From: Phycisphaerae bacterium | GTDB lineage: Bacteria > Planctomycetota > Phycisphaerae > UBA1845 > UTPLA1 | NCBI GenBank assembly: GCA_016935885.1 | Contig: JAFGQA010000355.1 | Location: 1-15,115, forward strand | Direction of reading: 5' to 3' | DNA: 15,115 bases | Part shown: positions 7,194 to 14,626 of the stretch, one piece after another | Layout: each line of letters starts with the position of its first letter | Numbering within the stretch: the stretch's first letter is position 1 | Notes under the pieces: model-generated | Databases searched by the model: none | What the model was told of the DNA's origin: nothing | What the model saw: the letters and a program-made list of their open reading frames with translations, nothing else | Made by a program: the position numbers and the translations under genes

Positions 7194-8687
7194 CTATTCC
7201 GGGCCCCTCAACAAGACAAAGTGCCGGCCTTCTCCGGCTTGCACGAGCAGACGCACGCCGGCCTTCAGGTCATGCTTGCCCAGTTGTGTGTGGAACTCCG
7301 TGACATTCGAGACCGGGACGCCTTGCACCTCGAGAATCACGTTGCCGACGACGATGCCGGAGCGCGCCGCCACGCCCGCCGGAGCAACTTCCGTTACCAG
7401 CACGCCCTCGATGCTGGAAGACAGTCCGAATGAACGTGCGAGATCGGGGGTCAGGTCTGCGACGGTCATTCCCAACTCGCTGGAAATATCCCGACTCGGA
7501 ACGGCGGCCATCTCCGGCGTGCGGCGGCCGATCTCGACCGTCACGGTGGTCGTCTTCCCATTGCGGTAGACCTCCATCTTGGCGCTCGAGCCCGGTCCCT
7601 TCGCGGCAATGAGGTTGCGGAACTGGTTTATCTCGGTGATCTTCGCGCCGTCGAGGGCGGTCACGATGTCGCCGGCTTGGAGGCCGGCCTTCGCCGCCGG
7701 ACCGCCCTGCAGTACATCACCAATCAGCACACCGTCGGTGGAGTCGTAGCCAAAGGTCTTGGCCATCGCCTCGTCCAGTGGCTGGACACTCACGCCGAGC
7801 CAGCCGCGGATCACCTGCCCCGTCTTGATCAGGCTGTCCATGATGGACTTGGCCATGTCGATCGGGATCGCGAAGCCGACCCCGTTGTAAACACCGGTGC
7901 GACTGGCGATCGCCGTGTTGATGCCCACAACCTCGCCGTGGAGGTTCACCAGCGGGCCACCGCTATTGCCCGGATTGATCGCGGCGTCGGTCTGAATGAA
8001 GTCTTCGTATTCCGCGATGCGCATGTTGGCCCGCCCCTTGGCGCTGACGATGCCAGCGGTGATCGTGTCGCTGAGGCCGAAGGGATTGCCGGCGGCGACG
8101 ACCCATTCGCCGACCTTGAGTTTGTCGGAGTCGCCGAGTTTCGCTGCCGGCAGCTTGTCCGCTTTGATGCGGATGACGGCCAGGTCCGTCAGCGGATCGG
8201 TTCCCACGACCTCGGCGCGTAGCTCGCGATTCTCGCCCAGCATGACGCTGACTTCGTCCGCCCCACCGACAACGTGGTTGTTCGTTAAGACGTAGCCGTC
8301 CGCGCTGACGATGACGCCACTGCCCAAGCCCTCCTGGGGTGGCATCTCCTGCGGAAGTTGCGGCAGGTGGTCCCCGAAGAAGCGGCGAAGCAGGTCGTCG
8401 TCAAACGGGAAGCCCTTGGGCAGTTGCGGGAGCGGCACCTGCCGACCGTCCGAGCGGCCCTGGAACTGAGGGCGCTTGACGGAACGGATGGTGACGACGG
8501 ATGGGCGGATCGTCGCCGCCGCATACTCGAACGCCTGCGACAACGCGTCTGCGTAGCGTAGTGCTTCGTTGAGTGGTTGGGCTTGCTGAGGCGAGTCGCC
8601 AACGGCCGGGGAAATCCACGCGCCGAGGAAAGCCAAAGTAATCAAGCACCCAACAAGTCCGCGATGGTCAGTCATGCTGCTGCTCAT
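7194..8687 (-). CDS. degP: Do/DegP-family periplasmic serine protease
   Basis: A 497-residue envelope protease and chaperone of the HtrA/Do family, degrading or refolding misfolded exported proteins. The ATG at 8687 has GGAGAG six bases upstream and is followed by a signal peptide (LVGCLITLAFLGAWISPAVG, cleavage near residue 30). The longer in-frame extension to 9047 crosses repeats and was rejected. The chymotrypsin-like domain carries the triad: H138 in TNNHVVGG, D168 in TDLAVIRI, S242 in GNSGGPL. PDZ1 spans about 294-390 (GWLGVSVQPL) and PDZ2 about 405-495 (ELGMTVADL, ending FVLLRGPE). Triad, two PDZ domains and length match typical Do proteases. A glutamine/proline-rich loop follows the first strands (about 70-110). 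Whether it is the DegP or DegQ counterpart cannot be told. The M50 protease gene lies upstream on the same strand, separated by a repeat-filled spacer. Confidence 0.96.
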   Translation of the reverse strand: MSSSMTDHRGLVGCLITLAFLGAWISPAVGDSPQQAQPLNEALRYADALSQAFEYAAATIRPSVVTIRSVKRPQFQGRSDGRQVPLPQLPKGFPFDDDLLRRFFGDHLPQLPQEMPPQEGLGSGVIVSADGYVLTNNHVVGGADEVSVMLGENRELRAEVVGTDPLTDLAVIRIKADKLPAAKLGDSDKLKVGEWVVAAGNPFGLSDTITAGIVSAKGRANMRIAEYEDFIQTDAAINPGNSGGPLVNLHGEVVGINTAIASRTGVYNGVGFAIPIDMAKSIMDSLIKTGQVIRGWLGVSVQPLDEAMAKTFGYDSTDGVLIGDVLQGGPAAKAGLQAGDIVTALDGAKITEINQFRNLIAAKGPGSSAKMEVYRNGKTTTVTVEIGRRTPEMAAVPSRDISSELGMTVADLTPDLARSFGLSSSIEGVLVTEVAPAGVAARSGIVVGNVILEVQGVPVSNVTEFHTQLGKHDLKAGVRLLVQAGEGRHFVLLRGPE

Positions 8688-8980
8688 TGGTTTCTCTCCG
8701 TTTCCGCTCTCGTGCGGTGTTGCACGTTCGAGCACCAAGAGGATAGCCTTCGGTACGCCACTCTTCCAGGCCTCCTTCCGCCAGCACTGCGGCCGTCCTT
8801 GGGAGCCGCGCAGAAACAACGTAACCGGTTGACCCGCCTGGCCGCGGGCGGGTCCGCCTGCCGGCGGGCAGGTCTGCCAAACGGCAAGCCCTTGACAAGA
8901 CAAGCCCCTGTCAAGGGCAAGCCGGCGGGCCAGCCAAGCGGGGGTCCGTGACACTTCCGGCGGCATTCGTTTCTGGGTGT

Positions 8981-9003
8981 CACGGGCGGCCTGTCCGCCC
9001 GTG
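8981..9003. repeat. Hairpin CACGGGCGG/CCGCCCGTG
   Basis: Perfect 9-bp stem (8981-8989 with 8995-9003) around a five-base loop, inside the 142-bp insertion. It has the same geometry as the hairpin at 9035-9057, 54 bases further on, although the stem sequence differs. Confidence 0.7.
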
Positions 9004-9034
9004 TGGTGTCTCTGGTGAACGCGTGGGGCATACA

Positions 9035-9057
9035 CACTGGCAGGCAAGCTGCCAGTG
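9035..9057. repeat. Hairpin CACTGGCAG/CTGCCAGTG
   Basis: Perfect 9-bp stem (9035-9043 with 9049-9057) around GCAAG, inside the 142-bp insertion. Read on the minus strand it starts GTGCCACTG, the same nine bases that start the palindrome at 5210, so the two may belong to one wider family of CACTG palindromes in this genome. Confidence 0.7.
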
Positions 9058-9139
9058 GCACCCTCCTAAACTGTCATGGACCCGCCAAGCGGCACAATCG
9101 GCCGCGTTATTCTCGCGTGACGCCTTACCCGGCTCCCGC

Positions 9140-10258
9140 TTACTCGGAGGCGAACAGCCGGCCAATGCTGCCCCGGGGGGTGCCGTGGCGGAGGGCACAG
9201 TTGATCATCATCCATTCGCCGATGTGCTCGAGCGTGAGCATGCCCACGAGCTCACCGCCACGCTCCACCGGAACCGCCCGGGTACCGCGGGCGCGCATCG
9301 GCTCGAAGATGCGGTCGAGCATGTCCGCGTCGCTGACCAGGTCGAAATCGCGTCGCATGGCATCTTCCACGGGCGATTCAGGGCCCCGGTCGGCCAGTCC
9401 TCTGATCAGATCGGGGCGCGTCAGGACGCCGACGATCCGCCCGTCCTTTGTGACCGGGAAGTCCTGCTGATCGCCGGACAACAACTCCTCCACGACCTTT
9501 GACAGGCGATCCGTCTCCGTGAGCGATCGGAAACGCGTGATCATCGCCGCACGCACGGGAACGCCACGCGTAAGCGACCGCAGCGCGGTGTGGTGCGCTT
9601 CGGCCTGGGCGCCGAGGTAGACGAACAGCGCGATGAACAGCAGGAACCAATTGAAGAACACGCCGGCCACGGCAAACACGATCGCCATGGCCTGGCCCAC
9701 GCTGGCCGCGGTCTGCGTGGCACGAACGTAGTCCATCCGCATGGCCAGCAGTGCCCGCAGGACCCGTCCGCCGTCCATCGGGAACGCGGGGAGAAGGTTG
9801 AACGCAAACAGGGCGACGTTCACGTACAGCAACTGCGTGAAGAACCGGCCGCTGACGATGTGCACATCTCGGACCGAGCCGATTCCCTGGTACACAACGA
9901 TGCCTGCGAACAGGATCGCCGCGATCACGACGTTGACGGACGGCCCGGCAAGGGCGACGACGAGCTCCTGGGCCGGCTTCTCCGGCATGCGCTCGAGCCG
10001 GGCGACGCCGCCGATCGGAAGGAGCGTGATATCCCTGGTGGCGATGCCATAGCGCCTTGCGGCGAAGGCGTGCCCAAGCTCGTGCAGGACGACGCAGACG
10101 AAGATCGCCACGATGAAGCCGACGCCCTTCAGGGCGACGCCGAGCGTTTCCCCTTCGGCGATGTGAGCAAAAAGGATCCACGCCAACAATGCCAGAAAGG
10201 TCCAGTGAACGTGAATCGCGATTCCCGAAACCGCCCCCGCTCGCCATGACCATTTCAT
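9140..10258 (-). CDS. M50 site-2 protease family protein with two CBS domains
   Basis: A 372-residue intramembrane metalloprotease. ATG at 10258 has GGAGG eight bases upstream. Membrane segments lie near 12-32, 43-66, 103-124, 140-160 and 190-216. The zinc-binding motif is HELGH at 59-63 inside the second segment; the third ligand is D162 in NLLPAFPMDGGR. A cytosolic pair of CBS domains follows (about 234-290, with FPVTKDGRIVGVLTRPDL, and about 297-350, with VPVERGGELVGMLTLEHI), which in related proteins bind adenine nucleotides and may regulate activity. There is no PDZ domain, so it resembles the SpoIVFB/M50B branch more than RseP. The substrate is unknown; neither an anti-sigma factor nor a sigma factor is present in the window. 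The stop lies 452 bases upstream of the DegP-like gene on the same strand. Confidence 0.95.
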   Translation of the reverse strand: MKWSWRAGAVSGIAIHVHWTFLALLAWILFAHIAEGETLGVALKGVGFIVAIFVCVVLHELGHAFAARRYGIATRDITLLPIGGVARLERMPEKPAQELVVALAGPSVNVVIAAILFAGIVVYQGIGSVRDVHIVSGRFFTQLLYVNVALFAFNLLPAFPMDGGRVLRALLAMRMDYVRATQTAASVGQAMAIVFAVAGVFFNWFLLFIALFVYLGAQAEAHHTALRSLTRGVPVRAAMITRFRSLTETDRLSKVVEELLSGDQQDFPVTKDGRIVGVLTRPDLIRGLADRGPESPVEDAMRRDFDLVSDADMLDRIFEPMRARGTRAVPVERGGELVGMLTLEHIGEWMMINCALRHGTPRGSIGRLFASE

Positions 10259-10410
10259 TGGGCCATCCTCCGGTCAACGCTCCTCTCGCCCGACCGAGTC
10301 AGACTCTGTCAAGGCCGGCCCCTGCATAACCAGCGCACCCGCATCGTCCTCGGCCCGCCCCTTGACGACAAGATCGGGTGCTCGGTAGTGTATCTTGCTA
10401 CGAGGATCAC
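10259..10410. promoter_or_regulatory. Divergent intergenic region between the M50 gene and mprF
   Basis: Both genes start from these 152 bases, so both promoters probably lie here. On the plus strand TTGACG (10362-10367) is followed after 18 bases by the weak match TAGTGT. On the minus strand TTGACA (complement of 10307-10312) has no convincing -10 partner. Boxes are therefore only tentative. Confidence 0.3.
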
Positions 10411-13023
10411 ATGAAGGCAAGTGCATCGCCTCGCAACGGTGCCAGGACCAACGCCGCTTCTGACGGATCGATGCGTCTGGCTCGCCTCGTTCATCTGCTC
10501 GGGCCCACCGTCGCGGTGCTGGTATTCGCCGGCGCGCTGTGGGTCATGCACCGCGAGTTGCACGCGTATCACTTCCACGAGATTGTCCGGAAGGCCCGTG
10601 AGTTGCCGAGCGGGCATGTTTGGCTGGCTGTACTCCTCACGGCACTCGGTTACGCCTCACTGACTGCCTACGACGCCTTGGGTTTCCTGTACATCCGGCG
10701 CTCGCTGCCATATCCCAAGATTGCGCTCACGTCCTTTGTCGCGTACGCCTTCAGTCACAATCTCGGATTCGCGGCTCTCACGGGCAGCGCGGTGCGCTAC
10801 CGGCTCTACTCTGGGTGGGGCTTCTCGGCAGTCGAAATCGCGCGCGTCGCCGCCCTCACGGCCGTGACCTTCTTCCTCGGATTCCTAACGCTTTGCGGAA
10901 TGATGTTCACGTTCAGGCCGGTGGCGCTGCCGGCATCCCTGCCCCTGCCGGCCTTCACGATTCGGCTGGCCGGATTCGTATTCCTCGGCCTCCTTGGGGC
11001 ATACCTTGCGTGGAGCGCGATGCACCGGCCTTTCCGCATCCGCTCTTGGGAGTTTCCGGCCCCACCGGTCTGGCTCTCGGTGTCACAGATTGCCGTCTCG
11101 TGCGTAGATTGGGCGCTCGCAGCAAGCGTGCTATACGTGTTGCTCCCGGGCATGACGCTCTCCTTCTCGGCGTTTCTAAGCACGTTCCTGCTGGCCCAGA
11201 TTGTCGGTCTGGCCAGTCATGTACCGGGAGGGCTCGGCGTCTTCGAGAGTGCGATGCTCCTGCTGCTGCGACCGGCGGTCGACGCACCCACCCTGATCGG
11301 GTCGCTCCTCGTATTTCGAGCGACGTACTACCTGCTCCCGCTGGCCGTCGCCGTCGTATTGATGGGGGGGTATGAGCTGGCCCGTCGCCGCCTGGCTCTC
11401 AGGAGGGTCGTCACTTACTTCGAAGGCTGGACAACTCCGGTGGCGCCGCCGTTGCTCGCGTTCACCGTGTTCGTCGGCGGCGCTATCCTCTTGTTTTCCG
11501 GTTCGACGCCGACGTTGCACGGCAGGCTGGCCTGGCTGCGCGACTTCCTGCCGCTGCCCATCGTGGAGTTTTCCCACTTCCTTGGGAGTCTCGCAGGCGC
11601 CGGATTGCTCGTCTTGGCCCGCGCCATTCAGCGCCGGCTGGATATCGCTTATCCACTGACCATTGCGCTTCTGGCGATGGGTGTTGTCGCCTCATTGCTC
11701 AAGGGTCTCGACTATGAGGAAGCGATTGCCCTGACGGTCATGCTCGTCGCTTTCATCCCGTGTCGGCGACATTTTTACCGCAAAGCCGCGCTGATCGGGC
11801 AGCGATTCACATTTCGTTGGGCGGCAGCCATTCTGATCGTGCTGCTGTCCTCGGCCTGGCTGGGCCTCTTCTCCTACAAACATGTCGACTACTCGACTGA
11901 CTTGTGGTGGCACTTCAGCTACGCCGGTGATGCATCGCGTTTCTTGCGCACCACGGTGGGGATCGTTGCGGTTGTGCTGTTCTTCGCGATCGCCCGCCTG
12001 ATGCGGCCTGCGAGACGGAGGGTGAAGTCACCCACGGCGGCTGATATCGAGAAGGCTGCGGCCATCATCGCACAGACCCCGCGCACAATGAGTAACTTCG
12101 CCCTGCTGGGAGACAAGTCGTTGCTCTTCAACGATGAATGCAACGCGTTCGTAATGTACGGGGTCCAAAGGCGCAGTTGGATTGCGTTGGGTGATCCGAT
12201 TGGGCCAACGACCGAACACCGCGAGCTTGTCTGGCGTTTCCATGAGCTGTGCGATCGGCACGGCGGCTGGACGGTGATCCATCAAGTCGCGTCTGGCAGC
12301 CTGCCCATGTACGTTGACGTCGGGCTCACACCATTGAAGATCGGGGAGAACGCACGTGTGCTGCTTCAGTCATTCTCGCTGGAGGGGCACAGTCGCAAGC
12401 AGTTCCGACAGGTCGAGAACAGATTCGAACGCGACGGATGCACATTCGAGATCGTGCCGCGCGAGCAGGTTCCACCGTTGTTGCCCGAGTTCCGCGAAGT
12501 GTCCGACGCGTGGCTGGCGGACAAGAACGTGCGCGAGAAGCGGTTCGCGATCAGCTTCTTCGACGAGGCGTATTTGTCGCGCTACGCCGCCGCCGTCGTG
12601 CGACAGCATGGCCGAATCCTCGCGTTCGCCAACATCTGGAGCACGGAACGCAAGGACGAGTTGTCGATCGACCTGATGCGCTATGTACCAGGCGCGCCCA
12701 ACGGCGTGATGGACTTCCTCTTCAGCCAGCTCATGCTCTGGGGTCGGCAGGAGGGATACCAGTGGTTCGACCTGGGCATGGCGCCGCTTTCGGGCTTAGA
12801 AAGCCACCCGCTGGCGCCGGTCTGGAACCGCATCGGCAACCGGATCTTCCGGCACGGCGAGTACTTCTTCAACTACCAGGGCCTGCGCGAGTACAAGGAC
12901 AAGTTCGAGCCGGTCTGGGAGCCGCGTTACCTGGTCTATCCCGGCGGCCTGATCCTGCCGAATATCCTGCTCGACTTCGCGGCGCTGGTCTCCGGCGGGC
13001 TGAGAGGTGTCGTGGCGAAGTAG
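10411..13023 (+). CDS. mprF: Bifunctional aminoacyl-phosphatidylglycerol synthase/flippase MprF
   Basis: An 870-residue membrane protein of the MprF family. It transfers an amino acid, usually lysine or alanine, from aminoacyl-tRNA to phosphatidylglycerol and moves the product to the outer leaflet, reducing surface negative charge. I chose the ATG at 10411 with GAGG just upstream over an in-frame GTG at 10378, which has no ribosome site. The N-terminal flippase half has many membrane segments and the conserved stretches SHNLGFAALTGSAVRYRLYS and SHVPGGLGVFE. Further segments continue to about residue 530. From about 561 (SNFALLGDKSLLFND) the cytosolic DUF2156 synthase domain runs nearly to the end, with GDPIG, FRQVENRFERDG and WFDLGMAPLSGL. 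Length matches full-size two-domain MprF. The transferred amino acid cannot be read from sequence. A DUF302 gene follows 44 bases later. Confidence 0.95.
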   Translation: MKASASPRNGARTNAASDGSMRLARLVHLLGPTVAVLVFAGALWVMHRELHAYHFHEIVRKARELPSGHVWLAVLLTALGYASLTAYDALGFLYIRRSLPYPKIALTSFVAYAFSHNLGFAALTGSAVRYRLYSGWGFSAVEIARVAALTAVTFFLGFLTLCGMMFTFRPVALPASLPLPAFTIRLAGFVFLGLLGAYLAWSAMHRPFRIRSWEFPAPPVWLSVSQIAVSCVDWALAASVLYVLLPGMTLSFSAFLSTFLLAQIVGLASHVPGGLGVFESAMLLLLRPAVDAPTLIGSLLVFRATYYLLPLAVAVVLMGGYELARRRLALRRVVTYFEGWTTPVAPPLLAFTVFVGGAILLFSGSTPTLHGRLAWLRDFLPLPIVEFSHFLGSLAGAGLLVLARAIQRRLDIAYPLTIALLAMGVVASLLKGLDYEEAIALTVMLVAFIPCRRHFYRKAALIGQRFTFRWAAAILIVLLSSAWLGLFSYKHVDYSTDLWWHFSYAGDASRFLRTTVGIVAVVLFFAIARLMRPARRRVKSPTAADIEKAAAIIAQTPRTMSNFALLGDKSLLFNDECNAFVMYGVQRRSWIALGDPIGPTTEHRELVWRFHELCDRHGGWTVIHQVASGSLPMYVDVGLTPLKIGENARVLLQSFSLEGHSRKQFRQVENRFERDGCTFEIVPREQVPPLLPEFREVSDAWLADKNVREKRFAISFFDEAYLSRYAAAVVRQHGRILAFANIWSTERKDELSIDLMRYVPGAPNGVMDFLFSQLMLWGRQEGYQWFDLGMAPLSGLESHPLAPVWNRIGNRIFRHGEYFFNYQGLREYKDKFEPVWEPRYLVYPGGLILPNILLDFAALVSGGLRGVVAK

Positions 13024-13067
13024 ACGAAGAGAAGACTGGCTTTGTGAGGCGGCGAGAGGAGGTTGAT

Positions 13068-13451
13068 ATGCTCTACGAACGCGAGACAAAGGCATCGGTA
13101 GAGGAAGCATGTGCCAAGCTGACGCAGGCGGCGGCGGACAACAGGTTTGGCGTGCTGGGCGTGCATGATCTCAAGCAGAAGATGGCCGACAAAGGCGTAC
13201 CGTTTGGGCCGCAGTGTCGGATTCTCGAGGTGTGCGACCCGCACCAGGCGAAGGCCGTTCTGGAGGCGAACCCGAGCATCTCGACGGCGCTGCCCTGTCG
13301 CATCGCCGTGTATGAACACGCCGGGAAAACCACCGTGTCCACGCTCAAGCCGACGGCGCTGTTGTCCCTGTTCGGCAACCCCGAACTTCAGCCGGTCGCG
13401 CAGGATGTGGAGGCCGCAATCATCCGGATGATCGACGCCGCTTGTACGTGA
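13068..13451 (+). CDS. DUF302 domain protein
   Basis: A 127-residue soluble protein with AGGAGG a few bases before the ATG. It begins MLYERETKASVEEACAKLTQAA, contains FGVLGVHDLKQKMADKG, then CRILEVCDPHQAKAVLEANPSISTALPCRIAVYE and TTVSTLKPTALLSLFG. This order is typical of DUF302, a small alpha/beta fold of unknown biochemical role found in bacteria and archaea. No signal peptide is seen. It starts 44 bases after mprF and is probably in the same transcript; its stop is only 29 bases from the end of the convergent phosphatase gene. Two cysteines (C46 and C53) sit in the RILEVCD region. Confidence 0.9.
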   Translation: MLYERETKASVEEACAKLTQAAADNRFGVLGVHDLKQKMADKGVPFGPQCRILEVCDPHQAKAVLEANPSISTALPCRIAVYEHAGKTTVSTLKPTALLSLFGNPELQPVAQDVEAAIIRMIDAACT

Positions 13452-13480
13452 GCCTGATGACGCGACGCCATCCTGGCAAC

Positions 13481-14455
13481 TCAATCCGGTGGAATCGGTG
13501 ACGCGGGCGGCGGCGAACCGGGGGGCCGGGCTATGTCATCGCGAATCATCCCGTTCTTCAGACTGCGATCCAAACGCTCCGGGTCGGCCAAGAACGCGCG
13601 GTGAGCGGTGAAGACCGCGCCGATCTCATCCCAGGTGCGAAACACCAACGACGGGTGATCGGCGGCTCTGTGATCGTCACGAATCCGGATCGCCAGCATG
13701 TCGTTCGCCACGTAAGCCTCGACATCCGCTTCACGGTCGCCGATGCCGATCAACAGATTCGGAAGATAGCGGCGAAGACGTTGCAGGGCGTGCCGCTTGT
13801 AGCGCTGCTGGCGAAGTGCCGACCGCCAATCCGGGGCCGTGATCAACGGACCGTCGGGGAATCCATGTGCCGCCAGCCATTGACGGGTCTTGTCCAGCAT
13901 CGGGTGTGGCCGGGCCGTAAGATAGATGATGTCGAAGTCATGGCTGATCGCACTCAACGTCTGCACAGAACCAGCGATCGGTTTCGAATTCCTGTCCGTG
14001 GCCCTGAATAGCAGGTGATCGCGGTCGGTGTGGCAGATGGTGTTGTCGATATCGACGGCAACGGCAGTGCGATCGCCATCCCAGACATAGGTGCGGCCCG
14101 GTGCGCGTAGTTCGCAATCCGGGACGTCGGCCTCGGCCTGATACCCGTCAACGGCAGCCAGGGACCGGCGGCATTCCAGCGTCGCGCAGCCCGAGTCGTT
14201 CGTCAATGCGGTTCCGACAAGCTCTCGGCCGAGGAAGAAGCGGATTTCGATGTCGTCATGATCGCGAAAGAGGCGGAGGCCGTGACTCGGTTCGATGTGT
14301 GCGACAAGTGTGGTTCGCCCATCCGGACCGATGATCGCGTCGTCAGCCGTGAGACGCAATGTTGCACATCCGGCAACGGCCGCCAGTGTGATACTCAGAA
14401 CACATAACCCCACACAGGACGCGTTCAAGCCGAAATGAGGTGATCCATGGATCAT
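13481..14455 (-). CDS. Lipin/LNS2-like HAD phosphatase, predicted lipoprotein
   Basis: A protein of about 324 residues with an N-terminal lipoprotein signal (VGLCVLSITLAAVAGC; lipobox Cys near residue 30). Start choice is uncertain. The frame is open to an ATG at 14536, but that would put about 40 residues before the hydrophobic segment, so I prefer ATG 14455, whose ribosome site is weak. After a beta-rich region (about 35-120) comes a HAD domain. Motif I is DIDNT (nucleophile D135, acid D137); motif II is the T in YLTARP (about 180); the lysine is in YKRHAL (about 220); motif IV is GIGDREADVEAY (about 237-248). This order matches LNS2/lipin-type phosphatases, some of which dephosphorylate phosphatidate. 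The actual substrate is unknown. The tail is proline-rich. It is downstream of the glycogen-debranching gene on the same strand. Confidence 0.8.
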   Translation of the reverse strand: MIHGSPHFGLNASCVGLCVLSITLAAVAGCATLRLTADDAIIGPDGRTTLVAHIEPSHGLRLFRDHDDIEIRFFLGRELVGTALTNDSGCATLECRRSLAAVDGYQAEADVPDCELRAPGRTYVWDGDRTAVAVDIDNTICHTDRDHLLFRATDRNSKPIAGSVQTLSAISHDFDIIYLTARPHPMLDKTRQWLAAHGFPDGPLITAPDWRSALRQQRYKRHALQRLRRYLPNLLIGIGDREADVEAYVANDMLAIRIRDDHRAADHPSLVFRTWDEIGAVFTAHRAFLADPERLDRSLKNGMIRDDIARPPGSPPPASPIPPD

Positions 14456-14626
14456 TCGGCGGGCGCTCGACGCGCGGGGAGAGACCTTTGCGGATGTTTC
14501 TTTCTGTTCGGGGCATCTGTCAATCAAAGAGACCATCGCACTCTCTCATGCTCCCGCGCTGCAGACGAACGCCTCGGCACGGGCGGATTTGACGGAACGC
14601 GGCGCACGCATGTGGCGATTGAACGA

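Larger units (their letters stand above)
8942..9083. mobile_element. 142-bp MITE-like insertion with 9-bp target duplication
   Basis: The unit begins GGGTCCGTGACA (8942-8953). Its right end (9072-9083) is the complement of GGGTCCATGACA, so 11 of 12 terminal bases match. It is flanked by direct repeats GCCAAGCGG at 8933-8941 and 9084-9092. Removing the unit and one duplicate restores an arrangement collinear with the uninterrupted element near 6829-6872. The interior holds two 9-bp-stem hairpins and no gene. This is the normal signature of a non-autonomous transposon insertion. The transposase that moves it is not in the window. Confidence 0.72.
8802..9125. mobile_element. MITE-like element, copy 2 (interrupted)
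   Basis: Diverged copy of the element at 6750-6870. Its left 39 bases (8802-8840) match 6751-6789 at 32 positions, and its right 44 bases (9084-9127) match 6829-6872 at 34 positions with no gaps. Between them are extra GC-rich hairpins (GACCCGCC/GGCGGGTC, CCTGCC/GGCAGG, CCCTTGACA/TGTCAAGGG) and an inserted unit at 8942-9083. It lies in the 452-bp spacer between the DegP-like and M50 genes, in the same orientation as copy 1. It has no coding capacity. Confidence 0.6.

Noticed and set aside
6887..7208. Minus-strand open stretch, protein-like in its first half, downstream of the DegP-like stop
   Set aside because: It has no suitable start at its head and runs through the perfect palindrome; without homologues it cannot be called a gene.
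9378..10277. Arginine-rich minus-strand frame of 299 codons overlapping the M50 gene
   Set aside because: Out-of-frame shadow of the M50 protease, which has HELGH and CBS motifs in the other frame.
12438..13067. Upstream extension of the DUF302 frame to 12438
   Set aside because: The extension overlaps the mprF 3' end in another frame and is low-complexity; AGGAGG directly before the ATG at 13068 fixes the start.
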